Assembly (NCBI GenBank): GCA_951812305.1
Contig: CATOSB010000011.1
Coordinates: 620,001-684,000 of the forward strand
Reading direction: 5' to 3'
Origin: an uncultured Paracoccaceae bacterium
Lineage (GTDB): Bacteria; Pseudomonadota; Alphaproteobacteria; Rhodobacterales; Rhodobacteraceae
DNA: 64,000 bases
Below the pieces are notes generated by a model that did no database searches, had not been told where the DNA came from, and saw only the letters and a program-made list of their open reading frames with translations. Below, one piece after another: positions 25,837 to 34,714 of this stretch. Positions within the stretch are counted from its first letter, which is position 1. Every line of letters begins with the position of its first letter. Both the position numbers and the translations under genes were made by a program.

Positions 25837-27475
25837 TCACCGCGCCCTGTCAAAGTTCCATGGCATGAGTTCGTCGATGCGGGCTGCTGGATGGCCGGCA
25901 GCGATGGCTTCGAGGGTTGCCTTGAGATAGGCATAGGGCTCGACGTCATTGAGCTTGCAGGTTTCGATCAGGGAGGCGATACGCCCCCAGTTTCTGCCAC
26001 CTTCGTCATGGCCCGCAAAGAGCGCGTTCTTACGATTGAGGGCAATCGGGCGGATGGCTCGCTCGACCACGTTGCTGTCCATCTCGATAGCGCCGTCGTC
26101 GAGAAAGAGCTTCAGTCCGTCCATGTGTTTGGCGATGTAGGAGAGCTTATCGCCGAGGCGTGATTTGGCCGAGATGCGGGAGCGGACGGTTTTGAGCCAG
26201 ATCTCGAATGCCTCGATCAGCGGTTTGGTCTTTTCCTGGCGAACAGCTTTGCGCTCGGCGGCGGGTTTTCCTCTAATCTCAGCCTCGATCTTGTAGAACT
26301 CGGCAATCCGCCTGAGCCCATCCCCTGCAATGGGCGAGCCATCGCGGTCATGCACTTCCTTGAGCTTGCGCCGCGCATGAGCCCAGCAATAGGCCAGTTT
26401 GACGGATCCTGAGTTACGGCCCGGTTTGGTCAGGGCAATTATAACCCGTATAGCCATCCACCTGCAGCGTACCGCTGAAGCCGGTCAGGAACTCCGTTGC
26501 GTGTTTGCCGCCACGCCCATCGGCGTAACAGAACACAACACCCGGTGGGGCGGTGCCCCCGAAGGGCCGCTCATCGCGGGCAATGGCCCAGAGATACCCG
26601 GTCTTGGTTCTGCCGCGCCCCGGATCGAGCACCGGACAGCGCGTCTCATCGGCAAAGAGCTTGCTGGAAGATTTGATATCTTTGAACAGATGATCCACCA
26701 CGGGAGCAAGATGGAAGGATATCCGGCCCATCCAGCCCGCAAGGGTGGAGCGGTGCAGATCAAGGCCGGATCGGGCATAAATCTGCGCCTGCCGGAACAA
26801 GGGGCAGTGATCGGCGTACTTGGACACGGCCACCTGCGCCAATGTCCCCTCGGTAGGCAGGCCACCCTCGATCAGATGAACCGGTGCAGGCGCCTGGGCC
26901 ACGCCAGCGTCCTTGTTCGGGCAGGCGTATTTGGGCCGGATGGTCACGATCACCCGCGCCTGGGCCGGAACAATATCCAGTCGTTCGGTGCGATCTTCGC
27001 CGATCCTGACCATCTCACCACAGCCGCAGGGGCATGTAATGCTGGCAGGCTCGATCACCTGTTCGATACGTTCCAGATGATCCGGCAGGTTCCCAAGGTT
27101 GCGCTGCACAGGTTTGCGCTTCTTGCGCGGTTTGGTCATCTCGATTGTTTCTGACTGCGCCTCGGCCTCCGCTGTCGCGACCTCCAGATCTTCAAAAGCC
27201 AGTTGCCGTTCATCCGGGCTGAGCTTCTCGGAGCGTTTGCCATAGACCAGCTGGTGCAGTTCTTTGACAAAATGCTCCAGACGCGCGTTGATCGCCTCAA
27301 GTTCCACGTTCTGCGTGGCGAGAGCGGCGTTGCTTTCTTCGAGTGCACAATTGCGCGACGTCAGGTTGCTGTTCAACAGGCTCACGCCAAACGCCTCTTT
27401 CCGTGCCGCCAAAACAACCGCCCGCACCTCCGCGGGAAGGGCATCCAGATCAAGGGATTCAAGGGCGTCAGGCAT
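25837..27475 (-). pseudogene. tnpC: IS66 TnpC with a frameshift (copy 2)
   Basis: The N-terminal 350 codons (27475 down to about 26440) and the C-terminal part (to 25837) lie in different frames. One extra T near 26440 (TTATAATTGCC against TTATAATGCC in copy 4) causes the shift after VDGYTGYN. All catalytic segments are otherwise present. Probably inactive. Confidence 0.88.
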
Positions 27476-27530
27476 GGCGTGTTCTTAGCAGATCAGGCCA
27501 CAATTTACACCCTGTACATAAGGCTGCGAG

Positions 27531-27884
27531 TCACTCTGCCGCACCCGGTCGACATGTCCGCCGCGCCGTCACCCGTCGCCAGTCCAGACCCTCAAACAGG
27601 GTCTCAAATTGCGCCTTGGACAGCCGCATCACGCCATCATGGACCCTGGGCCAGGCGAACTTGCCCTGTTCCAGCCGCTTGTACGTCATCACCAGACCGG
27701 ACCCATCCCAAAGCAGAACCTTGATGCGGTCTCCACGTTTGGCGCGGAACACGATGATTATGTCCGAGTGCGGATCAAGGCCCGGATCGCGTTCGGCAAC
27801 CGCCGCCAGCCCGTCATGGCCCTTCCTGAAATCCACCGGCCTGGTCGCAATCACAACCCGCACCGATTGAGACGGAACAATCAT
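27531..27884 (-). CDS. tnpB: IS66 accessory protein TnpB (copy 2)
   Basis: 117 residues, same family core as copy 1; differs from copies 3 and 4 at a Val/Ile position (HSDIIIVF). Overlaps tnpA by 4 bp. Confidence 0.9.
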   Translation of the reverse strand: MIVPSQSVRVVIATRPVDFRKGHDGLAAVAERDPGLDPHSDIIIVFRAKRGDRIKVLLWDGSGLVMTYKRLEQGKFAWPRVHDGVMRLSKAQFETLFEGLDWRRVTARRTCRPGAAE

Positions 27885-28237
27885 CCCTGTCGCGCCAGGT
27901 GCCGCGCAACATTCGCGATCCGTTTTGATGCCGTGCTTTTGGGCAACCGGATAGAGACAGATCCCGCGATGATCTCAACACCGTCAAAGGGCGAAGGCGG
28001 TGGTGTCGCAAGCACTGCGATCTCTGCAAAACCAGACGTCTGACCCTCGTCACGCGCGACCTTGCGCCTGGCCGTCGTGCGCCATGTCGATAACCGCGTC
28101 GCCGACATACCGTGTTTGCGAGCCACACCCGCAACCGTCGCGCCTGGCGCATACGTCTCGGCCACAATCGCCGCGCGCTCCGCCGCCGTCCGCAGTACAG
28201 GTTTGCGACGCGAAACCTCCGCCCCATCATCCAACAT
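27881..28237 (-). CDS. tnpA: IS66 accessory protein TnpA (copy 2)
   Basis: 118 residues from ATG at 28235-28237, preceded by GGAGGTGA. The C-terminus (SIRLPKSTASKRIANVARH) differs slightly from copies 3 and 4. Confidence 0.9.
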   Translation of the reverse strand: MLDDGAEVSRRKPVLRTAAERAAIVAETYAPGATVAGVARKHGMSATRLSTWRTTARRKVARDEGQTSGFAEIAVLATPPPSPFDGVEIIAGSVSIRLPKSTASKRIANVARHLARQG

Positions 28238-28316
28238 CAAATCACCTCCAGATCATTGGAGACCAGCATCTCATATCAAACCGCAAGCCGATACCATGGG
28301 GCGTTCGCATCGCTTA

Positions 28317-28401
28317 CATTACACTGAGAGAACAACCAAAGAATATCGAAGACACACCTGTCGTCTATCGCGTGCGCAAGGTGCCGAAAGTAGAAGACTA
28401 G
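28317..28401 (+). pseudogene. Short 3' gene remnant next to the IS66 end
   Basis: From the element border the frame ITLREQPKNIEDTPVVYR continues to KVPKVED and TAG. It has no start. It looks like the end of a gene removed by the IS66-mediated rearrangement. Confidence 0.3.
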
Positions 28402-28451
28402 CAACTCGTCGACCATGGCGACGACTCTCAGATTTGCTACGCGACTTTGTA

Positions 28452-29132
28452 CTAAGCCCCTTGAATGATTGGCTCCGGTTTTCCATCCCAGATGAGTTTC
28501 CATCGCGCACCAAAGCGGACGTTTTGAACAAGATGTGGGTGGAATGCGACCAGACATGTTCCGCCAGTATTCCGAACCGATGGGTAAACGATGCCAGGGG
28601 ATTTGTCGTCGCGTAGTTGACGGGCTAGTCGCTGACCACGTGGATAAGCTTTTATTGGGTCATCGCCAAGATAGTCTGGCGATGGAGCTACATTCCTTAC
28701 ATCGTGGAATTCACCAACAAAGCTTGCAAGCATGCTCTGATACTGGACCTCATCTTCAAAAACCTTGATGCGTTTGAGTTCGCGCGTTCGGTGGAAGGCC
28801 ACCTCTTCCAACGCGGTGACATCTTCAAATGCGCAATACCAAGCGCCCCGGCTTTTATCGTTAAACCGGTTTCCTTCTTCCCGGGTGTAACTGAAGGCGG
28901 CGTTTATATGGGTGTAACCCCAGACTTGATAAGTCAGCTCGCGTGGGTTGAGGTCCAGCAGTCCATCCCGTTCAGCAAGCAAACGACCGCTTGTCATACC
29001 TTCAAGCTTGGCAAGTAGGTCTTCTTCATGGCGAGAGTCGACGATCGGCAAAAGAACCGGTGGCTTTGCATAGCCGGATGGAACAAGTCGCACGGTTGCC
29101 TGCTCATTGATTGCGGTCAGCGACGGTATCAC
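28452..29132 (-). CDS. RES-domain toxin
   Basis: 226 residues. The RES fold is marked by an arginine-tyrosine-glutamate pattern (SRGAWYCAFEDVTALEEVAFH, about residues 90-112) and the late GIVYPSVRNTGGTCLVAF block carrying the conserved Ser and Asn. RES toxins deplete cellular NAD+ by glycohydrolase or phosphorylase activity. The start overlaps the end of the antitoxin gene (ATGA-type, 29129-29132), the classical antitoxin-first order. It looks complete and probably stabilises the plasmid or island. Confidence 0.92.
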   Translation of the reverse strand: MIPSLTAINEQATVRLVPSGYAKPPVLLPIVDSRHEEDLLAKLEGMTSGRLLAERDGLLDLNPRELTYQVWGYTHINAAFSYTREEGNRFNDKSRGAWYCAFEDVTALEEVAFHRTRELKRIKVFEDEVQYQSMLASFVGEFHDVRNVAPSPDYLGDDPIKAYPRGQRLARQLRDDKSPGIVYPSVRNTGGTCLVAFHPHLVQNVRFGARWKLIWDGKPEPIIQGA

Positions 29133-29548
29133 AGGCCCCCTCGGATGGCATCAACGTAGTTCCGTGTTGCGAGCAATGCTGGCAAACCTCCTCGGGAAAT
29201 ATATTGGATTGGAGTTAGTCCAGCGAACGGAGGACCACTGTTTGCCAATGTCGGCCAGCGATCAGCTAGTGCGTCACTGAAATAAAGGTGCAATCCTTTG
29301 TAGAGACCTACAAAGGCACTGAGCCTCAGGACTTGGTCCTGGGTCAATTTTCCACTCCAAGTCCCCCCCTTCATTCGGTTCCAAGTCCGTGTCTCTACAT
29401 CGAGCAGGCCTGCGGCCGTGCTGCCCTTTATTTGCCAAATGTCGCAAATTCGAGTGTAAGCTTTGATACCTGCGTTGACCATTTCTGTCTGGTCATCACC
29501 ACCAATACCTGGGTCAATTTCCACTGCGCTTTGCATTGTGAACTCCAT
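29129..29548 (-). CDS. Xre/MbcA/ParS-family antitoxin of the RES toxin
   Basis: 139 residues. The C-terminal ParS toxin-binding domain is visible: LHLYFSDALADRWPTLANSGPPFAGLTPIQYI and GGLPALLATRNYVDAIRGG. The N-terminal half holds a helical Xre-like DNA-binding domain (AYTRICDIWQIKGSTAAGLLD). It would bind the toxin and repress its own operon through the site just upstream. Confidence 0.9.
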   Translation of the reverse strand: MEFTMQSAVEIDPGIGGDDQTEMVNAGIKAYTRICDIWQIKGSTAAGLLDVETRTWNRMKGGTWSGKLTQDQVLRLSAFVGLYKGLHLYFSDALADRWPTLANSGPPFAGLTPIQYISRGGLPALLATRNYVDAIRGGL

Positions 29549-29551
29549 AAA

Positions 29552-29586
29552 TACGCCATATGTCTAATTATTTACGCCAAATGGCG
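29552..29586. promoter_or_regulatory. Candidate operator of the RES-Xre operon
   Basis: TACGCCA occurs at 29552 and again at 29573, 21 bp (two helical turns) apart. The second lies in the inverted repeat CGCCAAATGGCG (29575-29586). The site begins 4 bp upstream of the antitoxin start, as expected for autoregulation. Confidence 0.55.
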
Positions 29587-29671
29587 CAATTTGTCAAGAG
29601 CCGATATCCTCGCAACACTTGGTCACTAAAGACCGCACCGGCGGTATCTTGCTGTACAAACCGCAAAAGCG

Positions 29672-30023
29672 GTGCTAAATCGGCCCCCACAACAACGGGG
29701 ACAGCAAAGCGCTAACAATATAGGGATGAGTAACAGCGCTGCGGCGCGACTTTTTGGTATTGATCGCAAGACCGTTGCGAAGATTCTGAAGCATTCAGTT
29801 CCGCCGGGTTACCGGCGTGAAGGTCCGCCAGTTCGCCCCAAGCTTGATCCGTTTGTCGCGATCATCGACCAGATCCTTGCGGACGATATGAGCCGGATCA
29901 AGAAGCAGCGTCACACGGCGAAGCGTATCCACGAGCGCCTTCGGGACGAACACGGCTTCACGGGCGGGATCACCATTGTCACGGATTATGTGCGGGAGAA
30001 GAAGCGTCGGACCCGAGAGGTGT
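29672..30023 (+). pseudogene. istA: IS21-family IstA fragment
   Basis: MSNSAAARLFGIDRKTVAKIL and SVPPGYRREGPPVRPKLDPF are the N-terminal HTH and linker of IstA. The frame ends at the IS66 border (30024), so the integrase core and istB are missing. The left terminus of the IS21 is not clear. Confidence 0.8.
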
Positions 30024-30103
30024 GTAAGCGATGCGAGCGCCCCATGGTATCGCGCGCGCGTCTGATGTGAGATTCTGGCCTCCAATGATCTGGAGGTAAT
30101 TTG

Positions 30104-30460
30104 ATGTTGGATGATGGGGCGGAGGTTTCGCGTCGCAAACCTGTACTGCGGACGGCGGCGGAGCGCGCGGCGATTGTGGCCGAGACGTATGCGCCAGGCG
30201 CGACGGTTGCGGGTGTGGCTCGCAAACACGGTATGTCGGCGACGCGGTTATCGACATGGCGCACGACGGCCAGGCGCAAGGTCGCGCGTGACGAGGGTCA
30301 GACGTCTGGTTTTGCAGAGATCGCAGTGCTTGCGACACCACCGCCTTCGCCCTTTGACGGTGTTGAGATCATCGCGGGATCTGTCACTGTCCGCCTGCCC
30401 AAAAGCACGGCCACAAAACGGATCAAGGATGTTGCGCGGCACCTGGCGCGACAGGGATGA
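30104..30460 (+). CDS. tnpA: IS66 accessory protein TnpA (copy 3)
   Basis: 118 residues from the ATG at 30104 with GGAGGTAA upstream; overlaps tnpB by 4 bp. Identical protein to copy 4. Confidence 0.9.
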   Translation: MLDDGAEVSRRKPVLRTAAERAAIVAETYAPGATVAGVARKHGMSATRLSTWRTTARRKVARDEGQTSGFAEIAVLATPPPSPFDGVEIIAGSVTVRLPKSTATKRIKDVARHLARQG

Positions 30461-30810
30461 TTGTTCCGTCGCAATCGGTGCGGGTTGTGATTGCGACCAG
30501 GCCGGTGGATTTCAGGAAGGGCCATGACGGGCTGGCGGCGGTTGCCGAACGCGATCCGGGCCTTGATCCGCACTCGGGCGTAATCATCGTGTTCCGCGCC
30601 AAACGTGGAGATCGCATCAAGGTTCTGCTTTGGGATGGGTCCGGTCTGGTGATGACGTACAAGCGGCTGGAACAGGGCAAGTTCGCCTGGCCCAGGGTCC
30701 ATGATGGCGTGATGCGGCTGTCCAAGGCGCAATTTGAGACTCTGTTTGAGGGTCTGGACTGGCGACGGGTGACGGCGCGGCGGACACGTCGACCGGGTGC
30801 GGCAGAGTGA
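30457..30810 (+). CDS. tnpB: IS66 accessory protein TnpB (copy 3)
   Basis: 117 residues with the VDFRKGHDGLAA core, complete. Confidence 0.9.
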   Translation: MIVPSQSVRVVIATRPVDFRKGHDGLAAVAERDPGLDPHSGVIIVFRAKRGDRIKVLLWDGSGLVMTYKRLEQGKFAWPRVHDGVMRLSKAQFETLFEGLDWRRVTARRTRRPGAAE

Positions 30811-30865
30811 CTCTCAGCCTTATGTACAGGGTGTAAATCGTGGCCTGATCTGCTAAGAACACGCC

Positions 30866-31633
30866 ATGCCTGACGCCCTTGAATCCCTTGATCTGGATGC
30901 CCTTCCCGCGGAGGTGCGGGCGGTTGTTTTGGCGGCACGGAAAGAGGCGTTTGGCGTGAGCCTGTTGAACAGCAACCTGACGTCGCGCAATTGTGCACTC
31001 GAAGAAAGCAACGCCGCTCTCGCCACGCAGAACGTGGAACTTGAGGCGATCAACGCGCGTCTGGAGCATTTTGTCAAAGAACTGCACCAGCTGGTCTATG
31101 GCAAACGCTCCGAGAAGCTCAGCCCGGATGAACGGCAACTGGCTTTTGAAGATCTGGAGGTCGCGACAGCGGAGGCCGAGGCGCAGTCAGAAACAATCGA
31201 GATGACCAAACCGCGCAAGAAGCGCAAACCTGCGCAGCGCAACCTTGGGAACCTGCCGGATCATCTGGAACGTATCGAACAGGTGATCGAGCCTGACAGC
31301 ATTACATGCCCCTGCGGCTGTGGTGAGATGGTCAGGATCGGCGAAGATCGCACCGAACGACTGGATATTGTTCCGGCCCAGGCGCGGGTGATCGTGACCA
31401 TCCGGCCCAAATACGCCTGTCCGAACAAGGACGCTGGCGTGGCCCAGGCGCCTGCACCGGTGCATCTGATCGAGGGTGGCCTGCCTACCGAGGGGACATT
31501 GGCGCAGGTGGCCGTGTCCAAGTACGCCGATCACTGCCCCTTGTTCCGGCAGGCGCAGATTTATGCCCGATCCGGCCTTGATCTGCACCGCTCCACCCTT
31601 GCGGGCTGGATGGGCCGGATATCCTTCCATCTT
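30866..31633 (+). pseudogene. tnpC: IS66 TnpC, truncated by the miniature element (copy 3)
   Basis: 256 codons of the N-terminal half; the last native residues are GWMGRISFHL. The catalytic core is missing. Confidence 0.88.
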
Positions 31634-31783
31634 GGGGTCGAGTGAGGCTGAGTGCAGAAAACCACGTTAAGAAATTTAAAATCATTTGAAAACAATGAAT
31701 TAAGAGGCTTGCAAATGCGCACAAAATTCGCAGAAAGCACAGCTATAAAAATCATTTGATTACAACGGGTTACTTTTCTTAGA

Positions 31784-33246
31784 CCAGATGAGCGTTTTGC
31801 GGCGGGCACAATGCCTGTGGTTTTCTCGACGAACATGGACTTGTTCGAAGGAGGAAACACGAATGAACAAAACAGCTTACGTTGGTCTTGACGTTCACAA
31901 GGACACGATTGCGGTGGCCATTGCAGATGAAGGGCGGCGGGGCGAGATGCGCTTTTTCGGGACCATCACCAGTTCCGCTGATTCTGTTTTGCGCCTAACC
32001 AAACAGCTGACGGCGGCGGGCAACACGCCGAGCTTCTGTTATGAAGCAGGACCTTGTGGTTACGGACTGTACCGCCATCTCACCAAGCTCGGATTTGAGT
32101 GTGCCGTTGTCGCGCCCGCACTGATCCCGCGCAAGGCTGGCGACAAGGTCAAGACCGACCGGCGCGACGCTGAAATGCTGGCGCGGCTCTGGCGGGCCGG
32201 TGAACTCACCCCCATCTGGACACCGGACGAGGAGCAGGAGGCCATGCGCGATCTGATCCGCACGCGCAAGCAGGCGACGGATGCCGTGAAGGTCGCCAAG
32301 CAGCAATTGCTCAGCTTTCTCTTGCGTCATGGACTCCGATACGAGAATGGCAGCTATTGGACGAAGCGGCATCGCCGATGGCTGGCAGAATTGCGCCGCT
32401 TCCGCTTTTCTCACCAGCAGCTGGCCTTCGAGGAACTGAAGCGCGCTGTTGATCAAGCCGAAGCCCGAGTGGCCACCCTGGACCAGGCGATTGAAGAGGC
32501 AATTCAGACCTGGCGCTTCGCTCCTGTCGTCGATGCCTTGCGTGCGCTGCGTGGGGTGAACACGATCATCGCGAGCACTGTGGTGGCCGAGATCGGCGAC
32601 ATCACGCGATTTGAAAATCCACGCCAACTCATGGCATGGCTTGGACTGGTGCCAACCGAACATTCCAGTGGTAACACAACGCGGCGGGGGCGTCTGACCA
32701 AGACCGGCAATGCCCTGGCCCGGACGATGCTGGTGGAGGCGAGCTGGTCCTACCGGCATCCGCCGAAGGAGGGGCATCTCTACCTGAAACGCTCCGAGCA
32801 CCTGCCACAGGAGATCCGCGACATCGGCTGGAAAGCGCAGACCCGTCTGTGCAAGCGGTTCCGGTATCTGTCGAACACCGGCAAACCTCAGCCGCGCGTG
32901 CTCGCCGCAATCGCCCGCGAACTGGCTGGCTTCGTCTGGGACATCGCACGGAAAGCGCCGCTCCCGGCCTGAGTTGGCAGGCATCACAGCCTGCCTGTGT
33001 AGCACGCTGGAGATGGCGGCCATTGATAGGGAAACCCTCGGAACACTTTGGGAAAAACATCCGGTCTTAGAGAGAGGTAACCCCGTATCGAACTTGGTCA
33101 GGCGGTATCCAATCCGCGGATGAGAGAATGATAACCATCGGTTCGGCCCACCGTCTCCAGCGCCTGCACAGGCTACAACTTTTGACCATCCCGCACCAGC
33201 GGGGTAGATAAAGCGTGTCGAGAAAACCAAAAACGCTCATGAGAGA
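31784..33246 (+). mobile_element. IS110/IS1111-type element
   Basis: Boundaries are inferred by comparison with the uninterrupted miniature element at 20324-20505. Near the ends ATGAGCGTTTTGC and AAAAACGCTCAT form a subterminal inverted repeat, as in the IS1111 subgroup. Confidence 0.75.
31863..32972 (+). CDS. IS110-family transposase
   Basis: 369 residues from the ATG at 31863 after GGAGG. The N-terminal DEDD RuvC-like domain shows VGLDVHKDTIAVAI, CYEAGPCGYGL and KTDRRDAEMLARL. The C-terminal transposase_20 domain has LRGVNTIIASTVVAEIGD, LMAWLGLVPTEHSSG and GNALARTML. Complete. Confidence 0.93.
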   Translation: MNKTAYVGLDVHKDTIAVAIADEGRRGEMRFFGTITSSADSVLRLTKQLTAAGNTPSFCYEAGPCGYGLYRHLTKLGFECAVVAPALIPRKAGDKVKTDRRDAEMLARLWRAGELTPIWTPDEEQEAMRDLIRTRKQATDAVKVAKQQLLSFLLRHGLRYENGSYWTKRHRRWLAELRRFRFSHQQLAFEELKRAVDQAEARVATLDQAIEEAIQTWRFAPVVDALRALRGVNTIIASTVVAEIGDITRFENPRQLMAWLGLVPTEHSSGNTTRRGRLTKTGNALARTMLVEASWSYRHPPKEGHLYLKRSEHLPQEIRDIGWKAQTRLCKRFRYLSNTGKPQPRVLAAIARELAGFVWDIARKAPLPA

Positions 33247-33310
33247 GGGGTATTTTGCACTGAGCCCTAATGGACCCCTTAAGTCGCTTTTCAGGGCTTG
33301 AAATGTGTAC

Positions 33311-33356
33311 ATATTGAGACATCAGGCTTGCCATGTCTTTTTCAATGTCTCAATAT
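33311..33356. repeat. Perfect 12-bp inverted repeat with 22-bp spacer
   Basis: ATATTGAGACAT and ATGTCTCAATAT lie in a 124-bp unassigned segment between the miniature element and the next IS66. It could be a regulator site or a resolvase site left from a lost element. Confidence 0.45.
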
Positions 33357-33556
33357 GGCAGTCGCACGAACCCCCAATTTATCTGAGACCCCATGACCAA
33401 AGGTAACTCCCAAGCCCCCTGCTGACTTGTCTGGTTTTGTAGTGTTTGGTGTGAGTCTAATTTACCATAGGGTGAATGAAACTTCCGTTCTGCTCAGGGT
33501 TCCATTGCGCTCGGGTTGATTTTCTGAATCACTGCTGGAATGGATAATACCAAGGG

Positions 33557-34099
33557 TTATTCAATCTGACCGACTTTCGCCCAGTTGCGGCTTGCGATGG
33601 ATGTGATGGTTTGCGGTCTTGCGATGAGGTTGTTCCAGGCCTCGCACCCCGCGTCGAGAATCGCGTCATATGTGTCGAACGTCCGGTTTGCGAGCCATGT
33701 CTGGCGGAGATATTGCCAAATGTTTTCGGTTGGATTCAGCTCTGGTGATTTGGGCGGCAGAAACATGAGCGACAGGTTTTGCGGGATTTCCAGAGCGGAT
33801 GTCGTGTGCCAGCCGGCTTGGTCCATGAGGATGACGGCGTGGGCGCCATCGGAGACAATTTTGCTGATTTCTTCCAGGTGGCGCTGCATCGCATAGGTGT
33901 CGGCTGCTGGCATCATGATCGCCGCGCCGGTGCCGCGTTCGGGGCAGATGGCGCCAAAAAGATACGCATTTTGGTAACGCTGATCGGCGGGCTGGCGGGG
34001 CCGTGTGCCCTTGCGTGCCCACTGGCGGACGCGGGTGTTCTTCTGACCGAGACGCATCTCGTCCTGGAACCAGATTTCGACGGGTTTGTCCGGCGGCAC
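33557..34099 (-). CDS. IS630 transposase orfB, copy 2
   Basis: 180 residues, identical to copy 1. Confidence 0.88.
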   Translation of the reverse strand: MPPDKPVEIWFQDEMRLGQKNTRVRQWARKGTRPRQPADQRYQNAYLFGAICPERGTGAAIMMPAADTYAMQRHLEEISKIVSDGAHAVILMDQAGWHTTSALEIPQNLSLMFLPPKSPELNPTENIWQYLRQTWLANRTFDTYDAILDAGCEAWNNLIARPQTITSIASRNWAKVGQIE

Positions 34100-34116
34100 C
34101 CCCTGAAGCGTCTCCT

Positions 34117-34656
34117 TCAGATTGTCGCCGAAGTTTTTTTGAAATCCTCAATGACCTGCACGTCCTGCCCCGGGTGCTGAGGGCGTGCGCTGATGTGGGA
34201 AAAGCCCAGATTGTGCAGAATCTGCCCCACATGGCGCTCGTGATAGTCGACGCCAAAACGCGCCTTGATCACATTCTTCAAATCGACCCGCCGCCAGCGG
34301 ACGACACCGTCCTTTTCAGGATCAGGACCGGTCTCGACAAGAGCCGCCAGTTCATCCAGTTGCGCATTGTCAAGGCGGGATCGCGAGCCTCCTCGCTGCC
34401 GATCCAGCAGCCCCGCTGGACCATCAGCGTTGAAACGGAGCACCCAGTCCCTGAGCGTTTGCCGGTCCATCCCGCCAATGCGGGCCGCAGCCCCACGCGA
34501 CATGCCATCGGCGATAGCGGCAAGCGACAAAAGCCGTCGGCTCTGCCGGGCATCAGAACTCTCTGCGGCAAGCTTGCGCAGATCATTGGCGGTAAAATCG
34601 GCTCGCATCGGTATCCTGGCTGGCATCGGTGGTCTCCTTTGCCAATCTTGAATCAC
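34117..34656 (-). CDS. IS630 transposase orfA, copy 2
   Basis: 179 residues, identical to copy 1, with the same A7 slippery run at its end. Confidence 0.88.
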   Translation of the reverse strand: MIQDWQRRPPMPARIPMRADFTANDLRKLAAESSDARQSRRLLSLAAIADGMSRGAAARIGGMDRQTLRDWVLRFNADGPAGLLDRQRGGSRSRLDNAQLDELAALVETGPDPEKDGVVRWRRVDLKNVIKARFGVDYHERHVGQILHNLGFSHISARPQHPGQDVQVIEDFKKTSATI

Positions 34657-34714
34657 CTCAGCACCTCAGGCGGTACCCAAAATCCATAGCTGAGTCATTT
34701 TGAAGCACCCTTGG

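Larger units (their letters stand above)
25827..28316 (-). mobile_element. Three-gene IS66 element, copy 2
   Basis: The ends GTAAGCGGTGTCACCGCGCC and the inverse of GTAAGCGATGCGAACGCC are present, so the element has full length (2,490 bp). Flanks ACTAAACA and ATTACACT do not match, so it is not a simple insertion. Confidence 0.88.
30024..31633 (+). mobile_element. Three-gene IS66 element, copy 3, right part lost
   Basis: Starts with GTAAGCGATGCGAGCGCC and has tnpA, tnpB and half of tnpC. It is cut at 31634 by the second miniature element. Confidence 0.88.
31634..33278. mobile_element. Tn3-derived miniature element copy 2, split by an IS110 element
   Basis: The left 150 bp (31634-31783) match copy 1 from GGGGTCGAG to TTCTTAGA. 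The right 32 bp (33247-33278, GGGGTATTTTGCACTGAG to GGACCCC) match its other end. The 1.46 kb between is an IS110-family element. Confidence 0.75.
33550..34714 (-). mobile_element. IS630-family element, copy 2
   Basis: Same ends and genes as copy 1. It inserted at the TA of ATGGATA, i.e. at codons 2-3 of the element D transposase, with TA duplicated on both sides. Confidence 0.92.
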
